Of a stretch of DNA of 64,000 nt, positions 24,113 to 35,338 are shown one piece after another. A program made the translations under genes and the position numbers. A model generated the notes under the pieces. That model worked only from the letters and a program-made list of their open reading frames with translations, ran no database searches and was not told the origin of the DNA. The stretch covers positions 302,305-366,304 of the forward strand of contig WELA01004867.1 of the NCBI GenBank assembly GCA_009602735.1, given 5' to 3'. The stretch's first letter is position 1. The number at the start of each line of letters is the position of its first letter. Origin of the DNA: Mesotaenium endlicherianum. Its lineage: Eukaryota; Streptophyta; Zygnematophyceae; Zygnematales; Mesotaeniaceae.

Positions 24113-24952
24113 TCACTGCACTTTTAGTTGTAACTTCATTGTTCCAAGAATACAAGCTAACGAGCCATCGCTAAGGCGAAGTGTCTCGTCCTTGAGTATA
24201 TGAAGCAACTTCATCCCTTGTGCAAAACGTGCACTAATGAAGCTTATTGATGCGCCTGAATCAATAACTGTAAAGCATGAACAACCTGAAACTTTCGCGT
24301 CAAACGTCATACTTAACTCCAAAGAAGCATAATGCATCACCAGCAACGTCCTCGCCGTGCGAGGAATGTGGGAAATGTGAAGGTCCTTTACCAAAATCCC
24401 ATTTTGCATTGTTGTCCTTGCGCGAAACCGAGTAATAGGGTCAGAGTACGCACGAATATGTGTAAATGCAGCAATATAAATTGGTGCAAGACATTTATGC
24501 ATTTTTTGTAATCGAGACAAGTGTTCGTAACACTGTAGAATGTTAGGATCATGCGGTTGGAAGTGCAAGAACATGCAAGCATGGACACAATCAAGTTCCG
24601 TAAACTCGTCAAAGCTCAACACTTGCATACTAACATATTCCGAACGGGATATATCAATATCAAGTATGCCACAGAGAACAAGAATCTTGGATGTATGCGA
24701 ACATACACCTAGAATTTCTTGCTCACTAAGTAGTGTTGTCAACAGCTCAGAAGGAGGCGCATTGACTAGCTCCTGAGCTACGTCATCGGGACTATACCGC
24801 AAATCCTTTCTTGAAGGACACGTTGTAAAGGTATGTCCCTTTTTGCCACATGAAAAACACATACCTGGCGCCACAATGTGGGGACGAGTCTCGGTGTTAT
24901 CAATCTTGCGAGTCTTTAGGACAGGTCCTGGTGAATTGGCAATGTTTCCGCT
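24113..24952 (-). pseudogene. G2 gag C-terminus (zinc knuckle) and aspartic protease
   Basis: One frame from the G1 insertion site leftward contains a CCHC knuckle (CFSCGKKGHTFTTC, near 24865-24825), a linker of about 170 residues, and a retropepsin-like active site VIDSGASISFIS near 24270. It ends in a stop at 24113. A protease tail continues to about 23900 in other frames. Gag is severed at 24952 by the G1 copy B LTR; its N-terminal part is at 34711-35027. Confidence 0.82.
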
Positions 24953-25645
24953 TGTAATGAATCAGTATAATATTCATTTAAAAAAGTTCAGCCTGCTCAA
25001 CTCTAGTTAATAATCAGTCTGCTGGACTTCATATATAATATCAGTTTCATGACTCAGTCGAAAGCAAGCTGAAGTCAGCTTAAGTCAGCTTGCTGACACA
25101 TTCTTTGACAGCCAGCTAACTTCCGTACTCGATAGCAACGAACTGCCTCGATATGCATCTAAGTGTGGTATGCTAGATGAATGGCCATATGACATCCCTA
25201 TGATGGATGGCGATTTGGGATGATGGGAGATGGCGGTGGATTTGGTTAACCGAGGTCCTACCAACGTGGTTAACTCCCGGGTAGGCGGTGCCATCGCACT
25301 GGCCGTTGAACAGTAAACTCATTCCATGTACATATGCTAGGCATTGCTCTCGAGTTCGGCATTTGGAAACGAGGCCAACTCTCTTGTACAGCTTATTGAG
25401 AGAAATCAGAATCCAAGGCGAGAAGCCATTGATACGCACTGTGTTCTAACCTTGCTTATGTATGCGTTTACTGATTTGCATTATTGATGCTAGTTTACTC
25501 GCATTTGACTTACGAGCATTATTCACTACTAGTGTGTTTTCCTCTGCCGTTTAACCAGTTAACGGAAAATACCATAAAGATTACTTGCTGATATGAAGAT
25601 CTTTATTAATTGTTAATCGCCTATTTGGTAAGTCGATTCATTTCA
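24953..25645 (+). repeat. G1 copy B 5' LTR (693 bp)
   Basis: TGTAATGAATC...GATTCATTTCA; the two ends form an 11-bp inverted repeat with one mismatch. Followed at once by the primer-binding site. It closely matches 27149-27866 and 33984-34705. Confidence 0.93.
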
Positions 25646-25679
25646 GTGATATCGGAGCAGTTATCACTGCCTTCTTTGT

Positions 25680-27148
25680 ATGGTAAGGACAAGGTCTCAA
25701 ACTAGCAACTCCCGAGACATGGAGAACCAGGATAACGTGAATGTTGAAAACCAAGCGGAAAGCCATGTAGGGGGAACCCGTACCTATTCTGAAGGAGTGG
25801 CAGATACTGCAGCTAGAGAGGCTGCAAATGAGGCAGCTGCTATTGCCGCAGTCGCAGCACAACAAGCTGAGGAGGAGAGAGCTAGATTAGAAGCTGAACA
25901 ATTAGCAAAGGCCGCTGAAGATACAAAAAGGAGGAAAGGACAGCCAGCTGACGAGCACACTGTTGAAGAACTTATGGCATCAAGGGCCAATGTTCTGAAC
26001 CCACCTCCTGCTGTACTACTCAATGTACCCCTAGGTCAAATACGTGACCGGCTGAATGCGGCAGGAATTGCTGCTGCAGGAGCGAGAGGTACTGTTGAGG
26101 ACACTACTCAGCGAGTAGATGCCTATGCTGCTGCTGCATTTGCTAGGCTACCACCCCAGAGTGTAGACTTGGGAGCATTGTTTGTCAAATGCAGTCGCAA
26201 ATGGCGACCATGTATCAGTACCAACAGGAGGACAAAAGAATCATAATGTCTCTACTGCGGGACAGAGACCAACTGGGGTCTCCAACCACTAGTGGTGGTG
26301 ACTGAGGGCCTAGTAAGCCCAAGCCAAAACCTCCCCAAGAATATAATCCTGAGGGAAACGAAATATATTACCTGATCAAGTTTCTCGCGGATGTTGAGCA
26401 GTGGCTGAATAACTACCCAGAACTGCAAGATTACGAGAAGGTCAGGCACATCGGTGCGCTACTGAAAGGCAGTGCCACCGACTGGTGGCTTTACTGGAAA
26501 GAAGAGCGTAAGGCTCGGCAGCTCGGTGACCCTACGTGGGTAGAGTTTGTCGAGAAGTTGCATGAGAAGTTTGATGTCATCAACCAGCAGGAGAAAGTTA
26601 TCTATGCGATGATCTCCCTGACACTGAAGCAGACCACCTCAGTTGCTGAGTTTGCTCAAAAGTTCCAGGAGAACATGATGAAGCAGCCTGACTTGCCAGA
26701 ACGGTATAGGATAGCATACTTCGAGTATGGCTTGAAATCCAAAGTCTCTGGTCATTTCGCTGAGAAGAAGTATGAGAAACTGGCTGACTTCATCCAGGAC
26801 GCTGATGCCTGGGATCAGCAGCAGTTCAATCACAAGCGCCAGAGTAATGCTTTGGTGTCTAAGGTTGTCAAAAAGCCCCACGGTTCCTACAATGCAATTG
26901 AAGGAGACCGGGCTGAGGATGATCAAGGTGATGGATATGAGTATGAGTATAATGCCATACAGTCTAGAGGTAGAGGTGGTATCCCTCAAGGCGGCTATGG
27001 AAGAGGTGGTGGTAGGACTAAGCCAAGACCAGCCTCAGCAAAATCGATTTGCTTCCATTGCCAGCAGCCAGGTCACTTCAGGGAGCAGTGTCCAGACAAG
27101 CACCTCCCAAAAGTCGAGACAAAAGACCAGCCTTTAAAAGACAGCAAC
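25680..27148 (+). pseudogene. G1 copy B gag (frameshifted, ends at solo LTR)
   Basis: Starts at 25680 with MVRTRSQTSN, 34 bp past the LTR, the usual basic gag N-terminus. An Ala/Glu-rich stretch follows (residues 40-80). A frameshift or stop near 26245-26310 breaks the frame. Capsid-like sequence resumes (WLNNYPELQDYEKVRHIGALL, then WWLYWKEER near 26480), with a long frame 26558-27148 ending in a Gly/Arg-rich patch and an intact CCHC knuckle (CFHCQQPGHFREQC, near 27050). Gag is then cut by the solo LTR; its last codons lie after 27871. Confidence 0.88.
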
Positions 27149-27866
27149 TGTAATGAATCAGTATATTAGTGGATATAATATTCATTTAAATCTAATAGTT
27201 AATTAAGTTCAGCCTGCTGAACTTTAGTTAATAATCAGTCTGCTGGACTTTACATAATTATCAGTTTAATGACTCGGCCGAAAGCAGCAGGTTGAAGTCA
27301 ACTTAAGTCAGCTTGCTGACACATTCTTTGACAGCCAGCTGACTTCCGTGCTCGGTAGCAGCGAACTGCCTTGATATGCATCTAAGTACGACCTGCTAGA
27401 TGAATGGCCAGATGACATCCCCATGATGGATGGCTATTCGGGATGATGGGAGATGGCGGTGGATTTGGTTAACCGAGGTCCTACCAACGTGGTTAACTCC
27501 CGGGTAGGCGGTGCCATCGCACTGACCGTTGAACAGTAAACTCATTCCATGTACATATGCTAGGCATTGCTCTCGAGTTCGGCATTCGGAAACGAGGCCA
27601 ACTCTCTTGTACAGCTTACTGAGAGAGATCTGAATCCAAGGCGAGAAGCCATTGATATGCACTGTCTTCTAACCTTGCTTATGTATGAGTTTACTGATTT
27701 GCATTATTGATGCTAGTTTACTCGCATTTGACTTACGAGTATTATTCCTTGCTAGTGTATTGTCCTTTGCCGTTTAACTAGTTAACGGAAATACCATAAG
27801 ATTACTTGCTGATATAAAGATCTTTATTAATTTTTAATCGCCTATTTGGTAAGTCGATTCATTTCA
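27149..27866. mobile_element. Solo G1-family LTR inside G1 copy B gag, GCAAC target duplication
   Basis: 718 bp with the same TGTAATGAATC...GATTCATTTCA ends as the flanking LTRs. GCAAC at 27144-27148 and 27867-27871 is a perfect 5-bp target duplication. G1 copy A lacks it at the equivalent point near 4430. So a full element of the same family inserted here, then lost its interior by LTR-LTR recombination. Confidence 0.95.
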
Positions 27867-27948
27867 GCAACAGTCAGTAATCCAGTCTACTGACTGTGAG
27901 GATGCTAGAGATAGTGAGTCGTCACTAGCTGCCCTCGTAGCAGGTATT

Positions 27949-28566
27949 ATGGGTCCTGCTGAATTGGATTCACTATGCATGCCTGACAAACAGATAAAGG
28001 AGACCATCAGTAATATAGACGTCCAGAGAGTGCACACTCTGGATGCTCTTGTTCCACCTGACGTCCAACATTTCTTTGCTAAGTCAGGAGAACATTGCAA
28101 AAGTCAGGAAAAGACAGTCCCCCCTATCCTACTGCATTGCATGATTGCAGGTAGGAAGGCGAGGGCATTTGTGGACGGAGGGGCGTCACATACTTTTATC
28201 CACAAGGACTTAGTTAAGCGGCTAAAGCTGCCTACTGTCACCCACGGGAATAGAAAAAAACTCCTTGGAGATGCCTCAAGTATCCCGGGAGGAGTTATAA
28301 CCAAGCCTATTGAGGTCCAGTTAGGTTCTGGCATTGCAGTTCTAACTGAAACGCTTACATTTGAGGTACTCAACACTGGCTTTTATGATCTCGTGCTAGG
28401 CAGGTCCTGGCTTAATAGACATCAAGCTGAAGTGTGTTGGAGCAGAGGTACAGTTAAAGTGAGAGGAGCCAGTGATGGGCAGAATAACTTGGCACCCAGC
28501 AGTGATCTTCCTCTTGTCTTGTGTGGATGGCAGGTGACAGGCTTCCTGAATGATGCAAGTTGCTGA
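27949..28566 (+). pseudogene. G1 copy B aspartic protease
   Basis: A 205-residue frame with FVDGGASHTFIHKDL near 28175 as the active site and a second motif FYDLVLGRSWL near 28390. The DGGA form is shared by both G1 copies and so belongs to the family. It corresponds to 4538-5080 in copy A. The frame drifts at 28560, where the next frame overlaps by a few bases. Confidence 0.85.
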
Positions 28567-31500
28567 ATGCAATGGAGTTCGCCAAAAGTTGGAAACAGAA
28601 GGAAGACAGAATGTTCTGTCTGTTGCTAAGAGAGTTACCTCCTCAACCTGAAGAAGTGGTGGAGAAAAAGGTAAGCCCTCCGGAGTACCCTACTGCTGCA
28701 AAAATCGTTTCTCAGTACACGGATGTATTTAATATGCCTCCAGGATTACCCCCTAAGAGAGAAGTAGATCATCGGATTGATTTATTACCGGTTAGTCAGC
28801 CACCTTGGCAACGCACTTATGGCTTGTCTTATGTGGAGAGCGAGGAGTTGAAAACTCGGACTGCACAGCTTGAGGAAAATGGTTACATTTCTCCCAGTAA
28901 ATCACCGTACGGCGCACCCATCCTCTTTGTTAAGAAAAAGGATGGCAGTATGCAGATGTGTGTGGATTACAGAGCCCTGAACAGAATTACGGTAAAGAAC
29001 AAGTATGCTTTACCCAGAATCGAGGACTTGCTTGATACCCTGTCTGGTGCTAAGGTGTTCTGTAAGATAGATCTCAAGAGTGGTTATCATAAATCAGAAT
29101 TGCTGAAGGGGATGAACACAAGACTGCCGTTCGCACAGATTATGGACACTATGAGTTCAACGTGATGCCATTTGGACTAACTAATGCTCCCGCAACCTTC
29201 ATGGGTGCTATGAATGACATTTTCAGGCCTTATTTGGATAAATTTGTGCAAGTTTTCTTGGATGATATTTTAATTTTCTCTAAAGATGAGACTCAGCACG
29301 CTGAACACTTGAAGACAGTCATGGACATTCTGAGACGAAATCAGTTATATGCTAAAAGGAGCAAGTGTGATTTCTTTAAGGAAAGTATTGAATTCTTAGG
29401 CCACGTTGTCAGTAAAGCGGGCATCAGTATGGACCTTAAGAAAGTCAAGACCATAAGGGATTGGCCAGTACCACAGTCTGTCTCTGAAGTTAGATCCTTC
29501 CTCGGGTTGGCTAACTACTATAGGAGATTTACAAAGGCCAGTAAACTGACTGACCTTACTAAGAAAGACATAGGGTATGTGTGGGAGGAAGAGCAGCAGG
29601 GTGCCTTCCAGAGCCTGAAACATGCTCTTTGTTCTGCCCCAGTGGTAGCCGTGTATGACCTTAGCAAACCTGTGCAGGTGGTTACTGATGCCTCTGACTT
29701 TGCCATGGGTGCTATTTTGTTGCAGCTTGCTGACAAAACCACAAAGGATGGCAAGGTAAAGCAAGAGTGGCAGGCTGCCTTCCAGACCCTTGAAGATGCC
29801 CTTTGTTCTGCCCCAGTGCTAGCCGTGTATGACCCCAGCAAATCGGTGCAGGTCGTTACTGATGCCTCTGACTTTGCCATGGGTGCTATTTTGTTGCAGC
29901 CTGCGGACAAAACCACAAAGGATGGTAAGGTAAGGCAGGATTGGCACCCTGTGTTGTACGAGTCTATGAAATTTAATCCAGTGGAGATTAATTACTCAGT
30001 ACATGATAAGGAGCTGCTAGCTGTCATTCATGTGCTCAAACAGTGGAGAGCATACTTACATGGTAAAGCCTTTAAGGTGATTACATATCATCTAGCTCTA
30101 ACCCACTTTCAGAAGAAGTCCAAGCTGTTGAGGAGGGAGAACCGCCGGAGCCAAATGCTGGAGCAGTTCCAAGTGCAGATCGACTACAAACCAGGGAAGT
30201 TGAATCTTGCTGATGCACTCTCTAGAAGACCTGACTTGCAAGAAAGGAACTTCAATCAGCATCCTGTAGAAAAAGTCCTGTGTGCATTCACTTCATTAAA
30301 GGTGAAAAAGTCCTTCCTTGAACAACTTAGGAAAGCCTACGTTTCTGACCCAACATTTGAGCCCAGCCCCACTGATGGTGTGTGTCCTGCTACTGCACTT
30401 GGGTATCGGCTTAAGGGAGGGGTCTGGGTGACTGAAACCACTTCAAGCAGGCTGAAGCTGGTCATTCCTAATAACTTGGAAATAAGGTCCCTTCTACTGA
30501 GTCAAGCACATGACAGTTTACTGGGTGGGCATTTGGGGCAGGCCAAAACTGTTGGCAAACTGGGAAATCATTATCATTGGGAGGGGTTGCCCCAAGAGGT
30601 CTTGAAATATGTGAAGTCCTGTGATCAGTGTCAAAGAAATAAGTCTAGGCACACACCACCGGGAGGTCTCTTGCAACCGTTGCCCATCCCAGCGGGACGC
30701 TGGGAAACTATATTCATGGACTGGGTGGTCACACTGCCACGAACTGCTAATGGGCATGATTCGATACTGGAAGTTGTGGATAAACTGACAAAAATGGTCA
30801 TTTTCATCCCCAAAATTGTCAAAGTGACTGCACTCGAAACAGCGAGACAGTTCTACAACCATGTAATATGCCAACATGGGCTACCCTCTTATATCATCTC
30901 AGACAGAGACTCAAAATTTAGCTTTAAGTTCTGGAGAGCTTTAATGGGGTTAATGGGAGTCAAACAGCTGCTCAGCACAGCAAGCCACCCTCAGACTGAT
31001 GGGCAAACTGAAAGAACTAACCGACATCTGCAGGAGGTGCTGAGAGCATATCTTAACCAAAAACAAGATAATTGGGATGACCTGTTGCCTCAAATTCAGT
31101 TTGCGGTCAACAGTGCGGTGCACGCGTCAACGGGCAAGACTCCTTTTGAACTCAGCCTGGGTAGAGTTCCTAAGTCTCCTTTAGATATACTGGGGGAGTC
31201 TTTAACTGACCCTGAAGGGATTGACAATCGGGCCTCCCTCCAGTTAACTCAGGAGTTTGCTGTCACCCTGTCAAAAGTCCAACAAAACCTGCACAAAGCC
31301 CAAGAAAACCAACAAAAATACGCTAATCAACACCGTCGGGAGCCGACATTTTCTAAGGGCGATTTAGTCAAACTGCATTCTCAGCACCTGTACCTCCCTG
31401 GTGTGGTCAAGAAAAAGCTTGGCCCTGTCTGGGTCGGTCCATATTCGGTAGTGCGTCGTTTCGGTCAAAATGCTTACAAACTGAACATGTCAGCGGACTA

Positions 31501-31813
31501 CAAGGGTCACCCGGTCTTTAATGTCTCCTTCCTGGAACCATACATCAAAGGTGATACACTGTTCACAGGTCGGTTACTTGTCCAACCGGGACCGATCCCC
31601 GCTGTCCGGGACGGCGACCCTGAGGAATATGAGGTTGAGGAGATTTTAGACGCGCGCTCGGTCCGTCGATCGTCTAAATATGTCATGAAGTACCTCATTC
31701 GATGGAAGGGTTACGATGCCTCTGGGAACACTTGGGAGTTTAAAGACCAGCTGACCAATGCCAAAGGGGCGTTGAAATGGTTCCACCCTCGGGCGGCTGA
31801 GGCACCGCCCTAA
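28560..31813 (+). pseudogene. G1 copy B pol: RT, RNase H (duplicated), integrase, chromodomain
   Basis: Frame 28560-29165 covers the RT fingers ([24 protein letters not shown]). A frameshift near 29095 leads into an 883-residue open frame from 29162. This carries [16 protein letters not shown] (near 29268), LGHVVS and RNase H. RNase H has [12 protein letters not shown] twice, because of a 174-bp in-frame tandem duplication (29597-29770 and 29771-29944), and ITYHLAL where TDH is expected. The integrase H2C2 finger ([12 protein letters not shown]...CDQCQRNK) and D, D, E in FMDWV, SDRDSKF and QTERTNR are intact. GPY module and chromodomain (YEVEEIL...[18 protein letters not shown], near 31630-31750) end the frame. 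Confidence 0.93.
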
Positions 31814-32202
31814 CTGTCCCTTCAGTAGACATGGGAAGGTGACAGGCGGTCCTGTCTCCATATAAGTTGGAGGGGAACGTGACAGTAAGTGACAGGTGTG
31901 ACAGGCGGCCCACCTTTAAAATTAAGTTGGAGGGAGTGGTAGTCTCTGATCACCATATTACACACTCAAAGTTGGAGGGAGTGGTATCCTGTTTCGGGAT
32001 CAGCCGGAAAATCTCTGATAACCATATTATACACTCAACCTGCGCTCACACTCACTTTCTCTCTAACTCAATTTTCCCTTATATTCACTCACACCAGGTA
32101 TTTCACACTAGGAACTCTCCCGATCGCGTTCCTCTTCATCAAGGGCAGTAGCGGCAAAATATTATGACTTCACTGACTGCATTGTGTTTATGATTGAGCA
32201 AG
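31814..32202 (+). other. Leader between G1 copy B pol and extra ORF, with local duplication
   Basis: Non-coding. GTTGGAGGGAGTGGTA occurs twice (about 31926 and 31972). CTCTGAT(C/A)ACCATATTA(C/T)ACACTCAA also occurs twice, so a piece of some 50-70 bp is duplicated. It ends in a pyrimidine-rich tract before the ATG at 32203, as in copy A. Confidence 0.5.
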
Positions 32203-33864
32203 ATGACTCAAAAGTTGGAACTTACGAGGAAGAGAAGGGCGGAAGAGGCACATGCAGAATACTTGCAATTCCGTGGAGATATTGAATCATCCTTTATCTC
32301 CGCTCGGGAATCACAATGACTCCAACAACAGCAAGAGGCACAGAAGAAGAAGGAGGAGGAGGAACAGGCCAGACTAAGGCGGGAAGAACTGGACAAAAAA
32401 GCTGCACAGGAGGCCAAGAAAGCAGAGAAGGAGAGGCAAGCTGAGGAGAAGCGAAGCAGCAGGTCGAAGAAGAGCAAAGGAGAATCAGCAGCTACCGCTA
32501 CACAGTACTGGGCAAGGGCTTCGATTTACTGGAGGGGACCTTCAAGTATGCTTAGAGAAGTCGCAGTGAGTCACGGAAGGACATCCTCCAGAGTGAAGGG
32601 GAGACATCCGAAAACTTTGACAAGTATATAGAGGTCAGCACGGGGCTCCTCCTCTACCACGATTACGCCAGGATGGTAGGATATACGGTCAGAGAGGCCA
32701 AGGCAATGGCCCAGGTGAAAGAAGCAGGGGCTGTATCGATACCTGGTATTTAGGAGGAAGATAGGGTCATCAGGATGATCCCCATGGACGCGGACAGCTT
32801 TAAGGACTCTACATCCCATAACAGGTTCAAGGCCATGTATAATGAGGTGGAGAGAAGGAGCTGGGAATTCTTGGCCAGGGAAACGAGTCAGCTAGACTTT
32901 GCAGGGCACTGGTACCCTTGTATTCTTAAAAGGACAAACCCTGCCTTCTTCCAAAAGCCCACCAATTGGCGGTGGATGACCATCAACATGAGGGACCAGC
33001 AGAATGACAGGGCAACGGATGAGGATTTCCTGACAGACCTAAAGGGGAACATAGTATTGCCCCCTCACATTGCGGCTTGGGACCCAAGATTGGATGGAGT
33101 CAGAGACTGCATGAGCCAAGAAATGCAGGGGGACAGGAGCAGGGCCCGAGAGTCATTCTCAAAGGGAAGCACGCTTATGCCAAATAATAAGCAAGTAGGG
33201 GGAAAATGACCTGTATGCGGTCCGGACTCAGCAGCCCCCACCAGCACCCAAAAGGGGAAGGTCAGTGGGATATTCTTTTTCTCGGGAGGAACTGGAGCAG
33301 CTAACATAAGAGACCACAGAAGTCTCAGAGGAACCCGGGGACGAAGAGGAGGAGGAGTCAGAGGAAGAGGAGGAGGAAGGCGAGGAGGAGGACACTAGCC
33401 CCGCCGTGATCCTGACACCTGCCACATCCCCTGTAAGGGAGAAGACGGGGTTGGCCCTGCAGCAACTCGCTGAAGAGGAGGATATCACTTGGCTGGGAAC
33501 TGCCAGAGGACAGGGCCCATCTCCAGGCACGGAGACCCAGTCAGACAGGGCAGACAAAAGGGCTGCTAGAGAAATAGCCAGAGGCCTGCCGGCATCTCCC
33601 TCGCAGAGAGGGCATGTACCCCTAGCGCATGTCATGCAACATCCTTCTGGGATGCCGGTATATGTACCGGTCAACTTGAGGGATGTTCAAGAGAAGGTTG
33701 CCTCCATTCAGTTTCAGACCGTGCAGGAGGAAACAGCACAGTTACTGCGTTCTCCGCCGGGTCCCTACACAAAACCTCCCTCTTTGACAGGCTTCAGAAG
33801 ACCCCAAGACAGGAGGAGGACTAACTTCCCTAACCATAGGGCCCCAGGGGCATGTCCCTCCTAA
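32203..33864 (+). pseudogene. G1 copy B extra ORF after pol (unknown protein)
   Basis: Begins MTQKLELTRKRRAEE and ends at TAA 33862-33864, about 553 codons including breaks, nearly the same length as copy A's 1656 bp. Features in order: charged coiled coil (residues 1-115); a block with FDKYIEVSTGLLLYHDYARMVGY; RFKAMYNEVERRSWEFLARE; HWYPCILKRTNP; WMTINMRDQ; LPPHIAAWDPRLDGV; an acidic Glu run (33340-33395) absent from copy A; and a Pro/Ser tail with HVPLAHVMQHPSGMPVYVPV. In-frame stops: TGA after ARESQ (about 32318), TAG after KYA (about 32553, shared with copy A), TAG after PGI (about 32750). Frameshifts occur near 32450 and 33208. No domain recognised. Confidence 0.72.
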
Positions 33865-33983
33865 GGGCGGAGGGTCATGGGCACAGCATGCTCGATGGGA
33901 GAGGGATCAGTAATTTCGGTTGGGGAAACCTATGTACCCTGTGTCATTGTTGTCGAGGCGACAATATGTTAAGTTAACGGGAT

Positions 33984-34705
33984 TGTAATGAATCAGTATA
34001 TTGGTTGATATAATATTCATCTAAAAATAACTAGTTAGATAAGTTCAGCCTGCTGAACTCTAGTTAATAATCAGTGTGCTGGACTTTATATATAACATCA
34101 GTTTAATGATTCAGTCGAAAGCAGCAGGCTGAAGTCAGCTTAAGTCAGCTTGCTGACACATTCTTTGACAGCCAGCTGACTTCCGTACTTGGTAGCAGCG
34201 AATTGCCTAGATATGCATCTAAGTGTGGTATGCTAGATGAATGGCCAGATGACATCCCTATGATGGATGACGATTCGGGATGATGGGAGATGGCGGAGGA
34301 TTTGGTTAATCGAGGTCCTACCAACGTGGTTAACTCCCGGGTAGGCGGTGCCATCGCACTGGCCGTTGAACAGTAAACTCATTCCATGTACGTATACTAG
34401 GCATTGCTCTTGAGTTTGGCATTCGGAAACGAGGCCAACTCTCTGGTACAGCTTACTGAGAGAGATCTGAATCCAAGGCGAGAAGCCATTGATACGCACT
34501 GTCTTCTAACCTTGCTTATGTATGAGTTTACTGATTTGCATTATTGATGCTAGTTTACTCGCATTAGACTTACGAGTATTATTCACTGCTTGTGTGTTGT
34601 CCTTTGCCGTTTAACCAATTAACGGAAAATACCATAAAGATTACTTGCTGATATAAAGATCTTCATTAATTGAAAATCGCCTATTTGCTAAGTCGATTCA
34701 TTTCA
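33984..34705 (+). repeat. G1 copy B 3' LTR (722 bp)
   Basis: TGTAATGAATCAG...GATTCATTTCA, followed by the CCGCT target duplication. The 120 bp before it (33865-33983) are non-coding and lack an obvious long polypurine tract. Confidence 0.93.
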
Positions 34706-34710
34706 CCGCT

Positions 34711-35027
34711 TTTGGAAGGGTTATGCCGTTTCGGACCTCCCTTACAAGATGTAAACCGGTATGAGGAGGATGTATAGTGAAAACAGGCTGACGACGAGGC
34801 TGTACGGCTGGCTCCTTTTGTTGTCTCGTTTCGCGAGCTACAGTGGACTTTGGTCGACCTTGAAATTCTTCAGGCGGGGAGGGTTCGTGGGTAGGCATCG
34901 ATGCTGAGGCTTGCCCAGGGGTGGCAAGTGGGAGGGGCTGAAGAGTAACGTTGCCAGCGGTCCCAGATGTGCTAGCAACCCTTTGGACAGCTTGCAAGTA
35001 TGAACGATTCGCGGTGTTAATAACCAT
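34711..35027 (-). pseudogene. G2 gag N-terminal piece
   Basis: ATG near 35027 (MVINTANRSYLQAV) opens 105 codons of Pro/Gln/Arg-rich sequence that run into the G1 insertion at 34710; the same gag continues at 24952. Together only about 140 residues precede the zinc knuckle, much less than a usual gypsy gag, so the capsid part is probably deleted. Confidence 0.65.
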
Positions 35028-35338
35028 CTTAGAAAGAAAGCGACTGTGCGCAATGAACGTGGCGAAAAAAAAGGTTCAACGGAAAAAATTCCAACAGCGC
35101 CCGGTTGGCCTGGGGGACCGTTGAGGTTGTCGTCGTGGCCAGCGGCAAGAGCGACAGCAGCGCAGTTGCACCAACAACCGCTGCATCGGCGTCGGAAAAT
35201 GCTACTATAAGCGACCGTTGGGTCAGGGCAGGAGTGGGATGGGTGACCTTCCCAATACCAAAAATTGCCCCAAAGTATATTTTCCAACCACAAAAGAAAT
35301 AAATTCCTTGGAGAAACCGAGATCGGCTCCGATATCAA

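Larger units (their letters stand above)
24953..34705 (+). mobile_element. G1 copy B: nearly complete chromodomain Ty3/gypsy element with extra ORF
   Basis: LTRs 24953-25645 and 33984-34705 begin TGTAATGAATC and end GATTCATTTCA. CCGCT stands on both sides (24948-24952 and 34706-34710), a 5-bp target duplication inside G2 gag. The primer-binding site TGATATCGGAGCAG is at 25647-25660. The internal order is gag, solo LTR insertion, protease, RT, RNase H, integrase, chromodomain, extra ORF. Without the solo LTR the element is about 9.0 kb. Damage is limited to frameshifts in gag and RT, a 174-bp duplication in RNase H and a few stops in the extra ORF. Confidence 0.95.

Noticed and set aside
25085-25294. 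Minus-strand open frame repeated in all three G1 LTRs (also near 27300 and 34145)
   Set aside because: Similar only because the LTRs are similar; no start context, no recognisable domain, and the frame crosses promoter-like LTR sequence.
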